Source of the DNA: Eikenella glucosivorans
Lineage (GTDB): Bacteria > Pseudomonadota > Gammaproteobacteria > Burkholderiales > Neisseriaceae
Direction of reading: 5' to 3'
DNA length: 64,000 bases
NCBI RefSeq assembly: GCF_016025525.2
Contig: NZ_JACSGR010000002.1
Coordinates: 1-64,000 of the forward strand
Both the position numbers and the translations under genes were made by a program. The notes beneath the pieces are model-generated. The model saw only the letters and a program-made list of their open reading frames with translations. It ran no database searches and was not told the origin of the DNA. Below, one piece after another: positions 18,505 to 27,300 of this stretch. Numbering within the stretch: position 1 is the first letter of the stretch; the number at the start of each line of letters is the position of its first letter.

Positions 18505-19352
18505 GGTTCGTTCCTTTGGGCGGCGGCCAGCTTGCGGTTTTGGATGCGGGTGAGGATGTCTTGCAGCACCAGCGTGGCGATGGCGAGCAGGGCGAGCAGG
18601 CTGGAGAGGGCGAAGGCGGCGGTGAAGCGGTATTCGTTGTAGAGGATTTCCACCAAAAGCGGGATGGTGTTGGTTTCGCCCCTGATGTGGCCGGACACCA
18701 CGCTCACCGCGCCGAATTCACCCATGGCGCGGGCGTTGGTGAGGATGATGCCGTAGAGCAGCGCCCATTTGATGTTGGGCAGGGTAACGCGCCAAAACAT
18801 TTGCCAGCCGCCCGCACCCAAAATCAGTGCGGCCTGCTCTTCGCTGTCACCCTGCGCCTGCATCAGCGGCACCAGCTCGCGCGCCACGAAGGGGAAGGTG
18901 ACGAACAGCGTGGCCAGCACAATGCCGGGAATGGCGAAAATAACCTGTATGCCCCGCGCCTCCAGCCAGCCGCCCAGCGCCGTGTGCGCGCCGAACAACA
19001 GCACAAACATCAGGCCGGCCACCACGGGCGACACGGAAAAAGGCAGATCCAGCAGCGTGGTGAGCAGCTGCTTGCCGCGGAAGTCGAAACGGGTGAGCAG
19101 CCAGGCCATGGCGATACCCAGCACCGCGTTTACCGGTACCACGATGGCGGCGGTAATCAGCGTGAGGCGGATGGCGGCGCGCGCTTCTGGGTTGGTGAGC
19201 GAATCGAGATAAGTTTGCCAGCCTTCGCGCAGGGCTTCGTAAAACACCGCCAAGAGCGGGATGATCAGCATCAGCAGCAAAAAGGCGAGCGCGATGCCGA
19301 TGAGCAGCCATTGCAGCCACCTCGGCTCGGTGATGTTCGGATTGGTTTTCAT
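18501..19352 (-). CDS. cysW: sulfate/thiosulfate ABC permease CysW
   Basis: 283 residues from the ATG at 19352, which overlaps the cysT stop by 4 bases; the longer frame to 19385 is not supported. Six membrane helices. The binding-protein-dependent transport EAA-type loop is around ALILGAGGWQMFWRVTLPNI, and the family phrase ARAMGEFGAVSVVSGHIRG is present. It forms the heteromeric channel with CysT. Operon position and motifs make the call secure. Confidence 0.94.
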   Translation of the reverse strand: MKTNPNITEPRWLQWLLIGIALAFLLLMLIIPLLAVFYEALREGWQTYLDSLTNPEARAAIRLTLITAAIVVPVNAVLGIAMAWLLTRFDFRGKQLLTTLLDLPFSVSPVVAGLMFVLLFGAHTALGGWLEARGIQVIFAIPGIVLATLFVTFPFVARELVPLMQAQGDSEEQAALILGAGGWQMFWRVTLPNIKWALLYGIILTNARAMGEFGAVSVVSGHIRGETNTIPLLVEILYNEYRFTAAFALSSLLALLAIATLVLQDILTRIQNRKLAAAQRNEP

Positions 19353-20185
19353 GCTTTGGCGCCTCCGCGTTTGCCCAGCGCCCACTGGCTCAAATTCAGC
19401 GCGAGCAGGATAAAGAAGGAAATCAGCAGCATAAACAGCGCCACCGCCGATGCGCCCTGCACATCATATTGCTCCAGCTTGCCGGTGATGATGAGCGGCA
19501 GGATTTCCGACTCCATCGGGATGTTGCCGGCAATGAAAATCACTGAGCCGAACTCGCCCGTGGCGCGTGCAAACATCATGCCCGCCCCGGTGAGCAGCGC
19601 CGGCGCGATTTCCGGCAGGATCACACGGCGGAAGGTGGCCAGCCGCCCTGCGCCCAGTGAAGCCGCCGCCTCTTCGTATTCGCCGGATAATTCTTCCAAC
19701 ACCGGCTGCACCGCGCGCACGATAAACGGCAGGCTTACAAACACCAAGGCAATCCAAATGCCCTTGGGTGTGAAGGCTACCTGAATATCCATTTTGGCAA
19801 ACCAGCGTCCGATCCAGCCGTTGGGCGCATACAGCGTGGCCAGCGCGATGCCGGTTACCGCCGTGGGCAGCGCGAAAGGCAGGTCCACCAGCGCGTTTAC
19901 CAGCCCCTTAAACGGAAACTCATAACGCACCAGCACCCAGGCCACCAGCGTGCCGAACACGATATTGGTGAGCATGGCGAAGAAGGACATGCGCAGGCTC
20001 AGCCACACCGAAGCGAGCACGCGCGGCTCGCTCACCGTGTGCCAAAACGCTGCCCAGCCCATCTGCGCCGTGCTCACCGCCATCATGGCAAACGGCAGCA
20101 CCACCAAAAGCGACAGGCACAATACGGTGATGCCCAGGCTCAGGTTGAAGCCGGGCAGCACGCTGGGGGTTTTCAATAAGCGCAT
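19349..20185 (-). CDS. cysT: sulfate/thiosulfate ABC permease CysT (CysU)
   Basis: Six-helix permease with the EAA loop EEAAASLGAGRLATFRRVIL and the phrase FARATGEFGSVIFIAGNIP. The frame is open to 20200. I prefer the ATG at 20185 (278 residues) because MRLLKTPSVLPGF then aligns with the E. coli N-terminus and a GGAA lies just upstream; ATG 20197 and GTG 20200 are alternatives. It is the first gene of cysTWA. No sulfate-binding protein gene (sbp/cysP) lies next to it, so that subunit must be encoded elsewhere. A DUS lies inside at 19774-19785. Confidence 0.92.
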   Translation of the reverse strand: MRLLKTPSVLPGFNLSLGITVLCLSLLVVLPFAMMAVSTAQMGWAAFWHTVSEPRVLASVWLSLRMSFFAMLTNIVFGTLVAWVLVRYEFPFKGLVNALVDLPFALPTAVTGIALATLYAPNGWIGRWFAKMDIQVAFTPKGIWIALVFVSLPFIVRAVQPVLEELSGEYEEAAASLGAGRLATFRRVILPEIAPALLTGAGMMFARATGEFGSVIFIAGNIPMESEILPLIITGKLEQYDVQGASAVALFMLLISFFILLALNLSQWALGKRGGAKA

Positions 20186-20305
20186 AGGTTCCGCCATCAC
20201 AAATTCAGGTAGCTCGCACTATAAACAAGGCGGCGGAAAAACAGAAAGAACGGTTGGTTGTTTGCAAATGCAGGGCGGTTATATAGCACAACGGGGAAGG
20301 CAAAA

Positions 20306-20343
20306 AGGCTACCTGAAAACTGTAAGCGGTTTTCAGATAGCCT
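20306..20343. terminator. imperfect DUS hairpin
   Basis: AGGCTACCTGAA (20306-20317) with a one-mismatch mate TTCAGATAGCCT (20332-20343). It lies just past the stop of the minus-strand hemerythrin gene. Confidence 0.6.
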
Positions 20344-20365
20344 TCCGTTTGCTTATGCGGGAGAG

Positions 20366-20833
20366 TTAAGCCAACACGCGGGCGAAGAGGATGTGGTCTT
20401 CCAACTCGATGTGGTCGTGCAGGTCGTCCACCAGCTCGCGGGCGAGGCTGTAGAGGCGCTGCCAGCTGCGGCAGGCATTTGCGGGGGCTTGCAGGTTGCC
20501 GGTGATTTCCAGCAGGCGTTCGAGGGCGGCATTGTGCTCGGCGTGCTCGTGCATCATCATGCGCACGGGCATGGCGGCGGCGCCGGCACCTTGTTTGAGC
20601 ATGGGGAAGAGAATGCGTTCTTCTTTCATCATGTGGCTGAGCAGTTCGCCTTGGATGGCTTGCAGCAGCGGCAAAACTTCGGCGGGAAATTTGCCCTCGT
20701 GTACGGTGGAGACTTTTTCGGCCAGCGGCAGCAGTTCTTCCAGTTGGCGGCGGTGGGTGTCGTGGTAGCGGGGGAGGATGTGGTCGATGATGGCGCTGTC
20801 GGAGGCGTTTTGCCAAAGTTCGCGGTCGATCAT
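20366..20833 (-). CDS. hemerythrin-domain protein next to nitrate reductase
   Basis: 155 residues, one hemerythrin HHE four-helix bundle. Candidate di-iron ligands are visible in ILPRYHDTHRRQLEE, GELLSHMMKEERILFP, MHEHAEHNA and LHDHIELEDHILF. It resembles the C-terminal domain of the RIC/YtfE/DnrN family (repair of Fe-S clusters after NO damage), but the N-terminal ScdA domain of full-length RIC proteins (about 220 residues) is missing. Placement directly downstream of narI on the same strand suggests a role in coping with NO or O2 during nitrate respiration. That role is inference. Confidence 0.85.
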   Translation of the reverse strand: MIDRELWQNASDSAIIDHILPRYHDTHRRQLEELLPLAEKVSTVHEGKFPAEVLPLLQAIQGELLSHMMKEERILFPMLKQGAGAAAMPVRMMMHEHAEHNAALERLLEITGNLQAPANACRSWQRLYSLARELVDDLHDHIELEDHILFARVLA

Positions 20834-20866
20834 GGTTGGGGTTCCTTTTGTGTGTGGGAATAAAAT

Positions 20867-20902
20867 TTCAGGTAGCCTCTGATGCTGAACAGGCTACCTG
20901 AA
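20867..20902. terminator. inverted DUS pair downstream of narI
   Basis: TTCAGGTAGCCT (20867-20878) and AGGCTACCTGAA (20891-20902) lie between narI and the hemerythrin gene. They may cause partial termination. Confidence 0.55.
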
Positions 20903-20911
20903 AATCTTGCT

Positions 20912-21598
20912 TTAGCGGCGGCGTACCAGCTGCCAGGGGCGGAAGATATAGAACGCGCTGGCAAAGCCGCTCCATACGTGCACCATTCGGGTGAAGGGGA
21001 AGATGAGGAAGAAGGTCATGCCCATGAACATGTGCAGCTTGAAGAGGATGTGCACATGTTCGATAAATTTGGCCGCTTCCAGGCCGCGGAAGGTAACGAT
21101 GTGCTGTGCCCATTGCATCAGTAGGGTCATTTCGTGGCCGTCGAGGTGGCCGGCGCTCACGAAGATGGTGGAGAGGCCGAGCAGCAGGGTGGCCAAAATC
21201 CACACCAAGAGCAGCTTATCGCGCCAGGTGCTGTTGAGGTTGATGCGGTCGATGCGGAAGCGGCGGTTGATGAGGATCAGCAGGCCGACCAGCGCCATGC
21301 TGCCGAAAATGCCGCCGGCGGTCATGGCCAGGAGCTGCTTGGCGGAGTGGCTCACGCCCAGCGCGTCCCAAAACCACAGCGGGGTGAGCAGGCCGACGAA
21401 ATGGCCGGCAAACACCGCCAGCACGCCGACGTGGAACAGGATGTTGCCCAGGCGCAGTTGGCCGTCGTACAGCAGCTGGCTGGAATCGCTCTTCCAGGAA
21501 TACTGCTCGCGGTCGAAGCGGGCCAGGCTGCCGAAGAAGAATACCGCCAGGCAGATATAGGGATAGATGGCGAAGAAAAAGGAATGCAGGTTACTCAT
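20912..21598 (-). CDS. narI: respiratory nitrate reductase gamma subunit
   Basis: Membrane cytochrome b subunit that oxidises quinol and passes electrons to NarH. 228 residues with five hydrophobic helices. Heme-ligand His residues fall in helix 2 (GNILFHVGVLAVFAGHFVGLL) and helix 5 (HVHILFKLHMFMGMTFFLIFP), the paired pattern of NarI. It ends the narG-cupin-narH-narJ-narI run, 24 bp after narJ. Confidence 0.95.
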   Translation of the reverse strand: MSNLHSFFFAIYPYICLAVFFFGSLARFDREQYSWKSDSSQLLYDGQLRLGNILFHVGVLAVFAGHFVGLLTPLWFWDALGVSHSAKQLLAMTAGGIFGSMALVGLLILINRRFRIDRINLNSTWRDKLLLVWILATLLLGLSTIFVSAGHLDGHEMTLLMQWAQHIVTFRGLEAAKFIEHVHILFKLHMFMGMTFFLIFPFTRMVHVWSGFASAFYIFRPWQLVRRR

Positions 21599-21622
21599 GT
21601 CGATACTCCTAAGCAGGCAGGC

Positions 21623-22267
21623 TTACTTGCCTTTGGGGTAAAACTGTACGGTTTGGATGCTGGGCTTGAGCAGCGGCTCGATACCAGATGCGTCGGGGCC
21701 GAAGGTTTCCATCGCTTCGTCCATGTCGCGCACGGGCGGCTCAATCAGCGGCTGCGGCACCACGGGGCTGAGCGATACGGCGCATTCGAGCACGGCAGCG
21801 TAGGGCGAGCCGGCGGTGCGCAGGTTTTTGCCGATGTGGTTGATCACGTGTATCGCGTCGCCCAGCAGTTTTTGCGCTTCTTCCGGCGGGATGTGTGAGA
21901 AGAACTCCAGTAGTGCGGGCAGGAAGTCGGGCAGCTCGTCGTCGCCCAGTTCGAAGCCGTGGCGGCGGTATTCTTCCAGCAGGTCCACCATGGCGTTGCC
22001 GCGTTCGCGGTCTTCGCCGTAAACGTGCTCGAAGATGTAGAGCGCGTGCAGGCGGTTGCGGTCGAAGGTGGAAACGTATTCTTCCTGCAAATGGCGCAGG
22101 CTGTGGCTGCCGAAGTAGTCCAGCAGCGCCTGCAGGCTTTCGCGGCTACCTGAAAGTTCGGGCAGGCTGTTTAAGGCCGTCTGAAATTCGGGCAGCGCTT
22201 CGATCATTTCCGCTTCGGGATAGCACAGCAGCGCGGAGAGGAATTTGTACACCGGATTGCCCTGCAT
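21623..22267 (-). CDS. narJ: nitrate reductase molybdenum cofactor assembly chaperone
   Basis: Cytoplasmic chaperone of the TorD/NarJ group needed for cofactor insertion into NarG and membrane attachment. 214 residues. It has the family start YKFLSALLCYPEAEMIEAL and the central EYVSTFDRNRLHALYIFEHVYGEDRERGNAMVDL. The start codon overlaps the narH stop (TGATG). A foreign-dialect DUS AGGCCGTCTGAA (22174-22185) lies inside, next to an Eikenella DUS core at 22143. Confidence 0.95.
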   Translation of the reverse strand: MQGNPVYKFLSALLCYPEAEMIEALPEFQTALNSLPELSGSRESLQALLDYFGSHSLRHLQEEYVSTFDRNRLHALYIFEHVYGEDRERGNAMVDLLEEYRRHGFELGDDELPDFLPALLEFFSHIPPEEAQKLLGDAIHVINHIGKNLRTAGSPYAAVLECAVSLSPVVPQPLIEPPVRDMDEAMETFGPDASGIEPLLKPSIQTVQFYPKGK

Positions 22268-23835
22268 CAGCGCACCCCTTTTTCGCGGTTTTCTTCGATG
22301 TCTTTGCGGCGGTCGAAGAAGACGATGGGCGAAGCTTTGGGCTTGCCGAACAGGCTTTCCTTGGTGAGGCCGTCGGAGCCGGTGGAACAGCCGTTGCCGA
22401 AGGTGAAACCGCAGCTGGCTTTGTCTTCAAAGGCATTTTCCACTTGTTCTTTGTGGCTGGTGGGGATCACGAAGCGGTCTTCGTAGTTGGCGATGGCCAT
22501 GATTTGGTACATATCCTCCACCATCTCGGGGGTGAGGCCGGTGCCGTCGAGGGTTTGCTCCAGCGTTTCGCCGTGCACGATTTGGCCGCGTTTGTAGCGG
22601 CGCATGGCGATCATGCGCTCCAGCGCGTCTTTGATCGGCTCGATTTTGCCGGCGGTGAGCAGGTTGGCCAGGTAGCGCAGGGGGATGCGCATTTCGTCCA
22701 CACTGGGGATGATGCCGTTTTCGCCTACAAGGCCGTTTTCGATGGCGGATTGGATCGGCGAGAGCGGCGGGATGTACCACACCATCGGCAGGGTGCGGTA
22801 TTCGGGGTGCAGCGGGAAGGCGATTTTCCAGTCCATCGCCATTTTGTACACCGGCGATTGTTTCGCCGCATCGAGCCAGCTTTGGCTGATGCCCTGTTTC
22901 AGGGCCTCGCGCTGCACTTCGGGGTCGTGCGGGTTGAGGAACACGCCCAGTTGTGCTTCGTAGAGGTCTTGCGGGTTTTCCACCGAGGCGGCTTCTTCGA
23001 TTTTGTCGGCGTCATACAGCAGCACGCCTAAGTAGCGGATGCGGCCGACGCAGGTTTCGGAGCAGATGGTGGGTTCGCCCGATTCGATGCGCGGATAGCA
23101 GAAGATGCATTTTTCGGCTTTACCGCTCACCCAGTTGTAGTAGATTTTTTTGTAGGGGCAGCCGGACACGCACATGCGCCAGCCGCGGCATTTGTCTTGG
23201 TCGATCAGTACGATGCCGTCGTCTTCGCGCTTGTAGATGCTGCCGGAGGGGCAGGAGGCGACGCAGGTCGGGTTCAGGCAGTGTTCGCACAGGCGCGGCA
23301 GGTACATCATGAAGGTCTGCTCGAATGCGCCCATCATTTCTTTTTGGATGCCTTCAAACAGGGTGTCTTTGGCGCGTTTTTCAAATTCGCCGCCCAAGTC
23401 GTCTTCCCAGTTGGGACCCCATTCGATTTTGTCCATTTTCTTGCCTGTGAGCATGGAAATCGGCCGCGCGGTGGGCGGGGTTTTCATGCGCGGGGCGTTT
23501 TGCAGGTGTTCGTAGTCGTAGGTGAAGGGCTCGTAATAGTCGTCTATCTGCGGCAGGTTGGGGTTGGCGAAGATATTGGACAGGATTTTCAGACGGCCGC
23601 CCTGTTTGGGCACGAGTTTGCCGTTGGGCTTGCGCACCCAGCCGCCGTTCCATTTTTCCTGGTCTTCCCAGTTTTTCGGGAAGCCGATGCCGGGCTTGGT
23701 TTCCACGTTGTTGAACCAGGCGTATTCCACGCCGTCGCGGCTTGTCCACACGTTTTTGCAGGTAACGGAGCAGGTGTGGCAGCCGATACATTTGTCCAAA
23801 TTCAGCACCATGCCGATTTGCGCTCTGATTTTCAT
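22267..23835 (-). CDS. narH: respiratory nitrate reductase beta subunit
   Basis: Iron-sulfur subunit carrying electrons from NarI to NarG. 522 residues, full length. Four cysteine groups are visible: CIGCHTCSVTCKNVW (about 18-32), CEHCLNPTCVASCP (about 185), CRGWRMCVSGCPYK, where Trp replaces the second Cys and marks the [3Fe-4S] cluster, and CIFCYPRIESGEPTICSETC. It is separated from narG by a cupin gene, unlike the usual narGH junction. Confidence 0.97.
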   Translation of the reverse strand: MKIRAQIGMVLNLDKCIGCHTCSVTCKNVWTSRDGVEYAWFNNVETKPGIGFPKNWEDQEKWNGGWVRKPNGKLVPKQGGRLKILSNIFANPNLPQIDDYYEPFTYDYEHLQNAPRMKTPPTARPISMLTGKKMDKIEWGPNWEDDLGGEFEKRAKDTLFEGIQKEMMGAFEQTFMMYLPRLCEHCLNPTCVASCPSGSIYKREDDGIVLIDQDKCRGWRMCVSGCPYKKIYYNWVSGKAEKCIFCYPRIESGEPTICSETCVGRIRYLGVLLYDADKIEEAASVENPQDLYEAQLGVFLNPHDPEVQREALKQGISQSWLDAAKQSPVYKMAMDWKIAFPLHPEYRTLPMVWYIPPLSPIQSAIENGLVGENGIIPSVDEMRIPLRYLANLLTAGKIEPIKDALERMIAMRRYKRGQIVHGETLEQTLDGTGLTPEMVEDMYQIMAIANYEDRFVIPTSHKEQVENAFEDKASCGFTFGNGCSTGSDGLTKESLFGKPKASPIVFFDRRKDIEENREKGVR

Positions 23836-23857
23836 GTTGTGTTCCTTTGAATTATTT

Positions 23858-23908
23858 TTCAGGTAGCCTCTTTAAAGATTGGGGAAAGCCTGTTTGAGGC
23901 TACCTGAA
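23858..23908. repeat. inverted DUS pair between the cupin gene and narH
   Basis: TTCAGGTAGCCT (23858-23869) and AGGCTACCTGAA (23897-23908). A second pair at 24292-24303 and 24315-24326 flanks the cupin gene on the narG side, so the cupin gene sits in its own DUS-bounded segment. Confidence 0.75.
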
Positions 23909-23915
23909 AATTCTG

Positions 23916-24269
23916 TTATGCCTGTTCGAATCCCGCCTTCGGGCTGATCACGGAAACCAAGATGCAGTCCGGGTCGCCGGGCTGGCCGTTGTTGCGCGCG
24001 CCGTGGATTTGGTGGTCGCCCACCACTACGGCTTCGCCCGCGCGGATGGTGCGGCCGCTTTGCGCGTCGTCCACCAGCTCGGCTTCGCCCTGCAACACAA
24101 TCCAGATGTCCGCGCCGTGCGGGTGACGGTGGGCGGGCAACATGGTTTGCGGCGGAATCTGCCACAGCACCATGTTGTCGTGCGGGTCTTGGTGCAGCAC
24201 GGTGCGCACGGCTTCGGCGGGCTGGTCCTGCAAGTAGTCGGCGAAACGGATAATCTGCGGGAGTTTCAT
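23916..24269 (-). CDS. small cupin protein inserted between narG and narH
   Basis: 117 residues, a single cupin_2 barrel. The first cupin motif is in LPAHRHPHGADIWIVLQGEAEL, with His-x-His-x-His and a downstream acidic residue. The second is in GEAVVVGDHQIHGARN, whose two His complete a metal site. It lies on the same strand as the nar genes, 62 bp after narG and 80 bp before narH, flanked on both sides by DUS pairs. Function is unknown; a metal-dependent sensor or small-molecule binding role in nitrate respiration is inference. Confidence 0.85.
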   Translation of the reverse strand: MKLPQIIRFADYLQDQPAEAVRTVLHQDPHDNMVLWQIPPQTMLPAHRHPHGADIWIVLQGEAELVDDAQSGRTIRAGEAVVVGDHQIHGARNNGQPGDPDCILVSVISPKAGFEQA

Positions 24270-24331
24270 GGTTTCGTTCTCGGGGTACGGTTTCAGGTAG
24301 CCTTTTGTTGCAGGAGGCTACCTGAAAACGG

Positions 24332-27300
24332 TTATGCCTGTTCGGCGGGTTCGTCCATCCAGTCGATGTCCTTCATCTTGCGTACGATCACCCATTCGTC
24401 GCGGTTGGAGCCGACCGTGCCGTAGTAGTTGAAGCTGTAGGCCAGCTGGGCGTAACCGCCGATCATGTGGGTTGGGTTCAGCACCGCTTTGGTTACCGAA
24501 TTGTGGATGCCGCCGCGTTTCTTGGTGGTTTCCGCTGCGGGGGTGTGCACCAGTTTTTCCTGGGCGTGCGGCATCACGATCATGGTTTCGGGAATGCGTT
24601 GGCTCACAATCACGCGGCAGGCAATCGTGCCGTTGGTGTTGAACACTTCCACCCAGTCGTTATCCACCAGGCCGGCTTTCTTGGCATCGATTTCGGAAAT
24701 CCACACGTGCGGGCCGCCGCGGCCGAGCGTGAGCATGCGCAGGTTTTCAGAATAGGTGCTGTGGATGCCCCATTTTTGGTGCGGCGTGAGGAAGTTGAGC
24801 GTGATTTCCGGATTGCCGTTGGGCATTTTGCCCAGGAGCTGTTTGGTGGTTTTGGTGTCCACCGCCGGGCGGTACACGCAGAAGCCTGCGCCGAAATCGC
24901 GCATCCATTTGTGGTCTTGGTAGAACTGCTGGCGGCCGGTGAGCGTGCGCCACGGGATCAGCTCGTGCACATTGGTGTAGCCGGCGGTGTAGCACACTTC
25001 TTCGCTTTCCACGCCCGACCAAATCGGCGAGGTAACGATTTTGCGCGGCTGGGCGACGATGTCGCGGAAGCGGATTTGCGTGTGCTCGCTGGCGTTGATC
25101 AGGTGCGTGTGGTCGCGGCCGGTGTTTTTGCTCAAAGCCTGCCAGGCTTTTTTGGAAACGTGGCCGTTGGTTTCCGGTGCCAGCGTGAGAATCATCTCGG
25201 CGGCATCGATGGCGGTTTCCAGCTTGGGCTGGCCTTTGCCGGCGCCTTCGCTGCGCACGCCGTTGAGTTTGCGCAGGAAATCCACTTCGTGCTTGGTGTC
25301 CCACGCCATGCCCTTGCCGTTGTTGTTTACTTTTTCCAACAAAGGGCCGATGGAGGTGAATTTTTCGTATACCGCGCCGTAGTCGCGTTCTACCACCGTC
25401 ATGGCGGGCATGGTTTTGCCCGGTATCGGCTCACATTCGCCCAGCTTCCAGTCTTTCGGGTCGAAGGGCTGGCCGAGCTCCTGCGGGCTGTCGTGCATCA
25501 GCGGGGTGAGCACGATGTCTTTGCGCACGCCGAGGTAATCCTTGGCCAGTTCGCTGAATTTTTTCGCCAGGCCTTTATAGATTTCCCAGTCGGAACGACT
25601 CTGCCACAGGGGCTGCACCGCTTCGGTAAACGGGTGGATGAAGGGGTGCATGTCGGAGGTGTTCAGATCATATTTTTCATACCAGGTGGCAGTGGGGAAA
25701 ATCACATCGCCGTACAGGCAGGTGGTGTTCATGCGGAAATCCAGCAGGGCGAACAGGTCCAGCTTGCCTTCCACCCCTTCCCGTTGTTTGACCTCAGTCG
25801 GTTTCAGGCAGTCGTCTTCATCGCTCAGCAGGCCGTGTTGCGTGCCGAGCAGGTATTTCAAGAAGTATTCGTGGCCTTTGCCGGACGAACCCAAAATATT
25901 GGAGCGCCAGATAAACATGTTGCGCGGCCAGTTTTTCGGATTTTCCGGATCGTCGCAGGACATGCCCAACGTGCCTTCCTTCAGGCCTTTCACCACGTAA
26001 TCCACCGGATTCATGCCGGCTTTTTCCGCCGCGTCGGTTACGTCCAGCGGGTTGGTTTCCAATTGCGGCGCGCTCGGTGTCCAGCCCATGCGGGCGGCTT
26101 TGGCGTTGTAGTCGATCATGGTCAGGCGGCGCATGTCGTCGCCGGCATCTGAGGTGAGCAGCTCGTCGGCGGACACGGTTTCGTGGCGGTATTGGCCGGT
26201 GTGGCCGTAGAAGAAGGAGGTGCCGGCCATTTGGCGCGCGGGGCGGTGCCAATCCAGCGCGAAGGTGAGCGGTGCCCAGCCGGATTGCGGGCGCAGTTTT
26301 TCCTGCCCAACATAGTGGCACCAGCCGCCGCCGGACTTACCGATGGTGCCGCACATCATCAGCATGTTGATCAAGCCGCGGTAGTTCATGTCCAGGTAAT
26401 ACCAGTGGTTCAGGCCGGCACCGACGATAATCATCGAACGGCCTTTGGTGTCGTGCGCGTTTTGGGCGAACTCGCGGGCTACCTGAATCACGCGCTCGGG
26501 CGCGACGCCGGTATGTTTTTCCTGCCATTTCGGCGTGTAGGGTTTGTCGTCGAAATAATCTCTGGCCACGTTTTCGTCGCCCAGGCCGTTGTCCACGCCG
26601 TATTGTGCCACTAACAAGTCGAACACGGTGGCCACCAGTTGCGTGCTGCCGTCGGCCAAGGTGATGCGTTTGGCCGGCACTTTGCGCAAGGTTTTCTCTT
26701 CGTCGAACTCGCCGCCGAAATAGTCAAATCCGACGCGTACCACTTCGTCGGCACGCTCTTTCAGCGACAAGGCTGCCTGAACGTCTTGGTCGTCCTGCGC
26801 CTTGGTTTCCAAATTCCATTTGCCGCTGCCGTCCCAGCGGAAGCCGATGGAGCCGTTGGGCAGCATCAGGCTGTCGGTTTTTTCGTTCCAGGCCAGTACT
26901 TTCCAGTCGGGGTTTTTCTCTTCGCCGAAATTACCGTCCAACTGCGAGGCGCGCAGGGTGTATTCGGGACGGTAGCCTTCACCGTCTTGTTTCAGGCACA
27001 CCAGCACCGGCATGTCGGTGAGGCGGCGGCAGTAGTCTTGGAAATAGTCGGAAGGCTTGTCGATATGGAATTCTTTGAGGATGACATGGCCCATCGCCAT
27101 TGCCAGCGCGGCATCCGTGCCTTGGCGCGGTGCCAGCCAGATGTCGCTGAATTTGGCCATTTCGCCGAAGTCGGACGACACGGCCACGGTTTTGGTACCT
27201 TTGTAGCGCACTTCGGTGTAGAAGTGGGCATCAGGCGTGCGGGTCATCGGGATATTGGAACCCCACACCAAGAGGTAGTTGGAGTTGTACCAGTCGGCGG

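Noticed and set aside
24467..26152. 561-codon plus-strand frame opposite narG
   Set aside because: The translation is rich in His, Phe and Val with no domain, as expected for the complement of narG codons.
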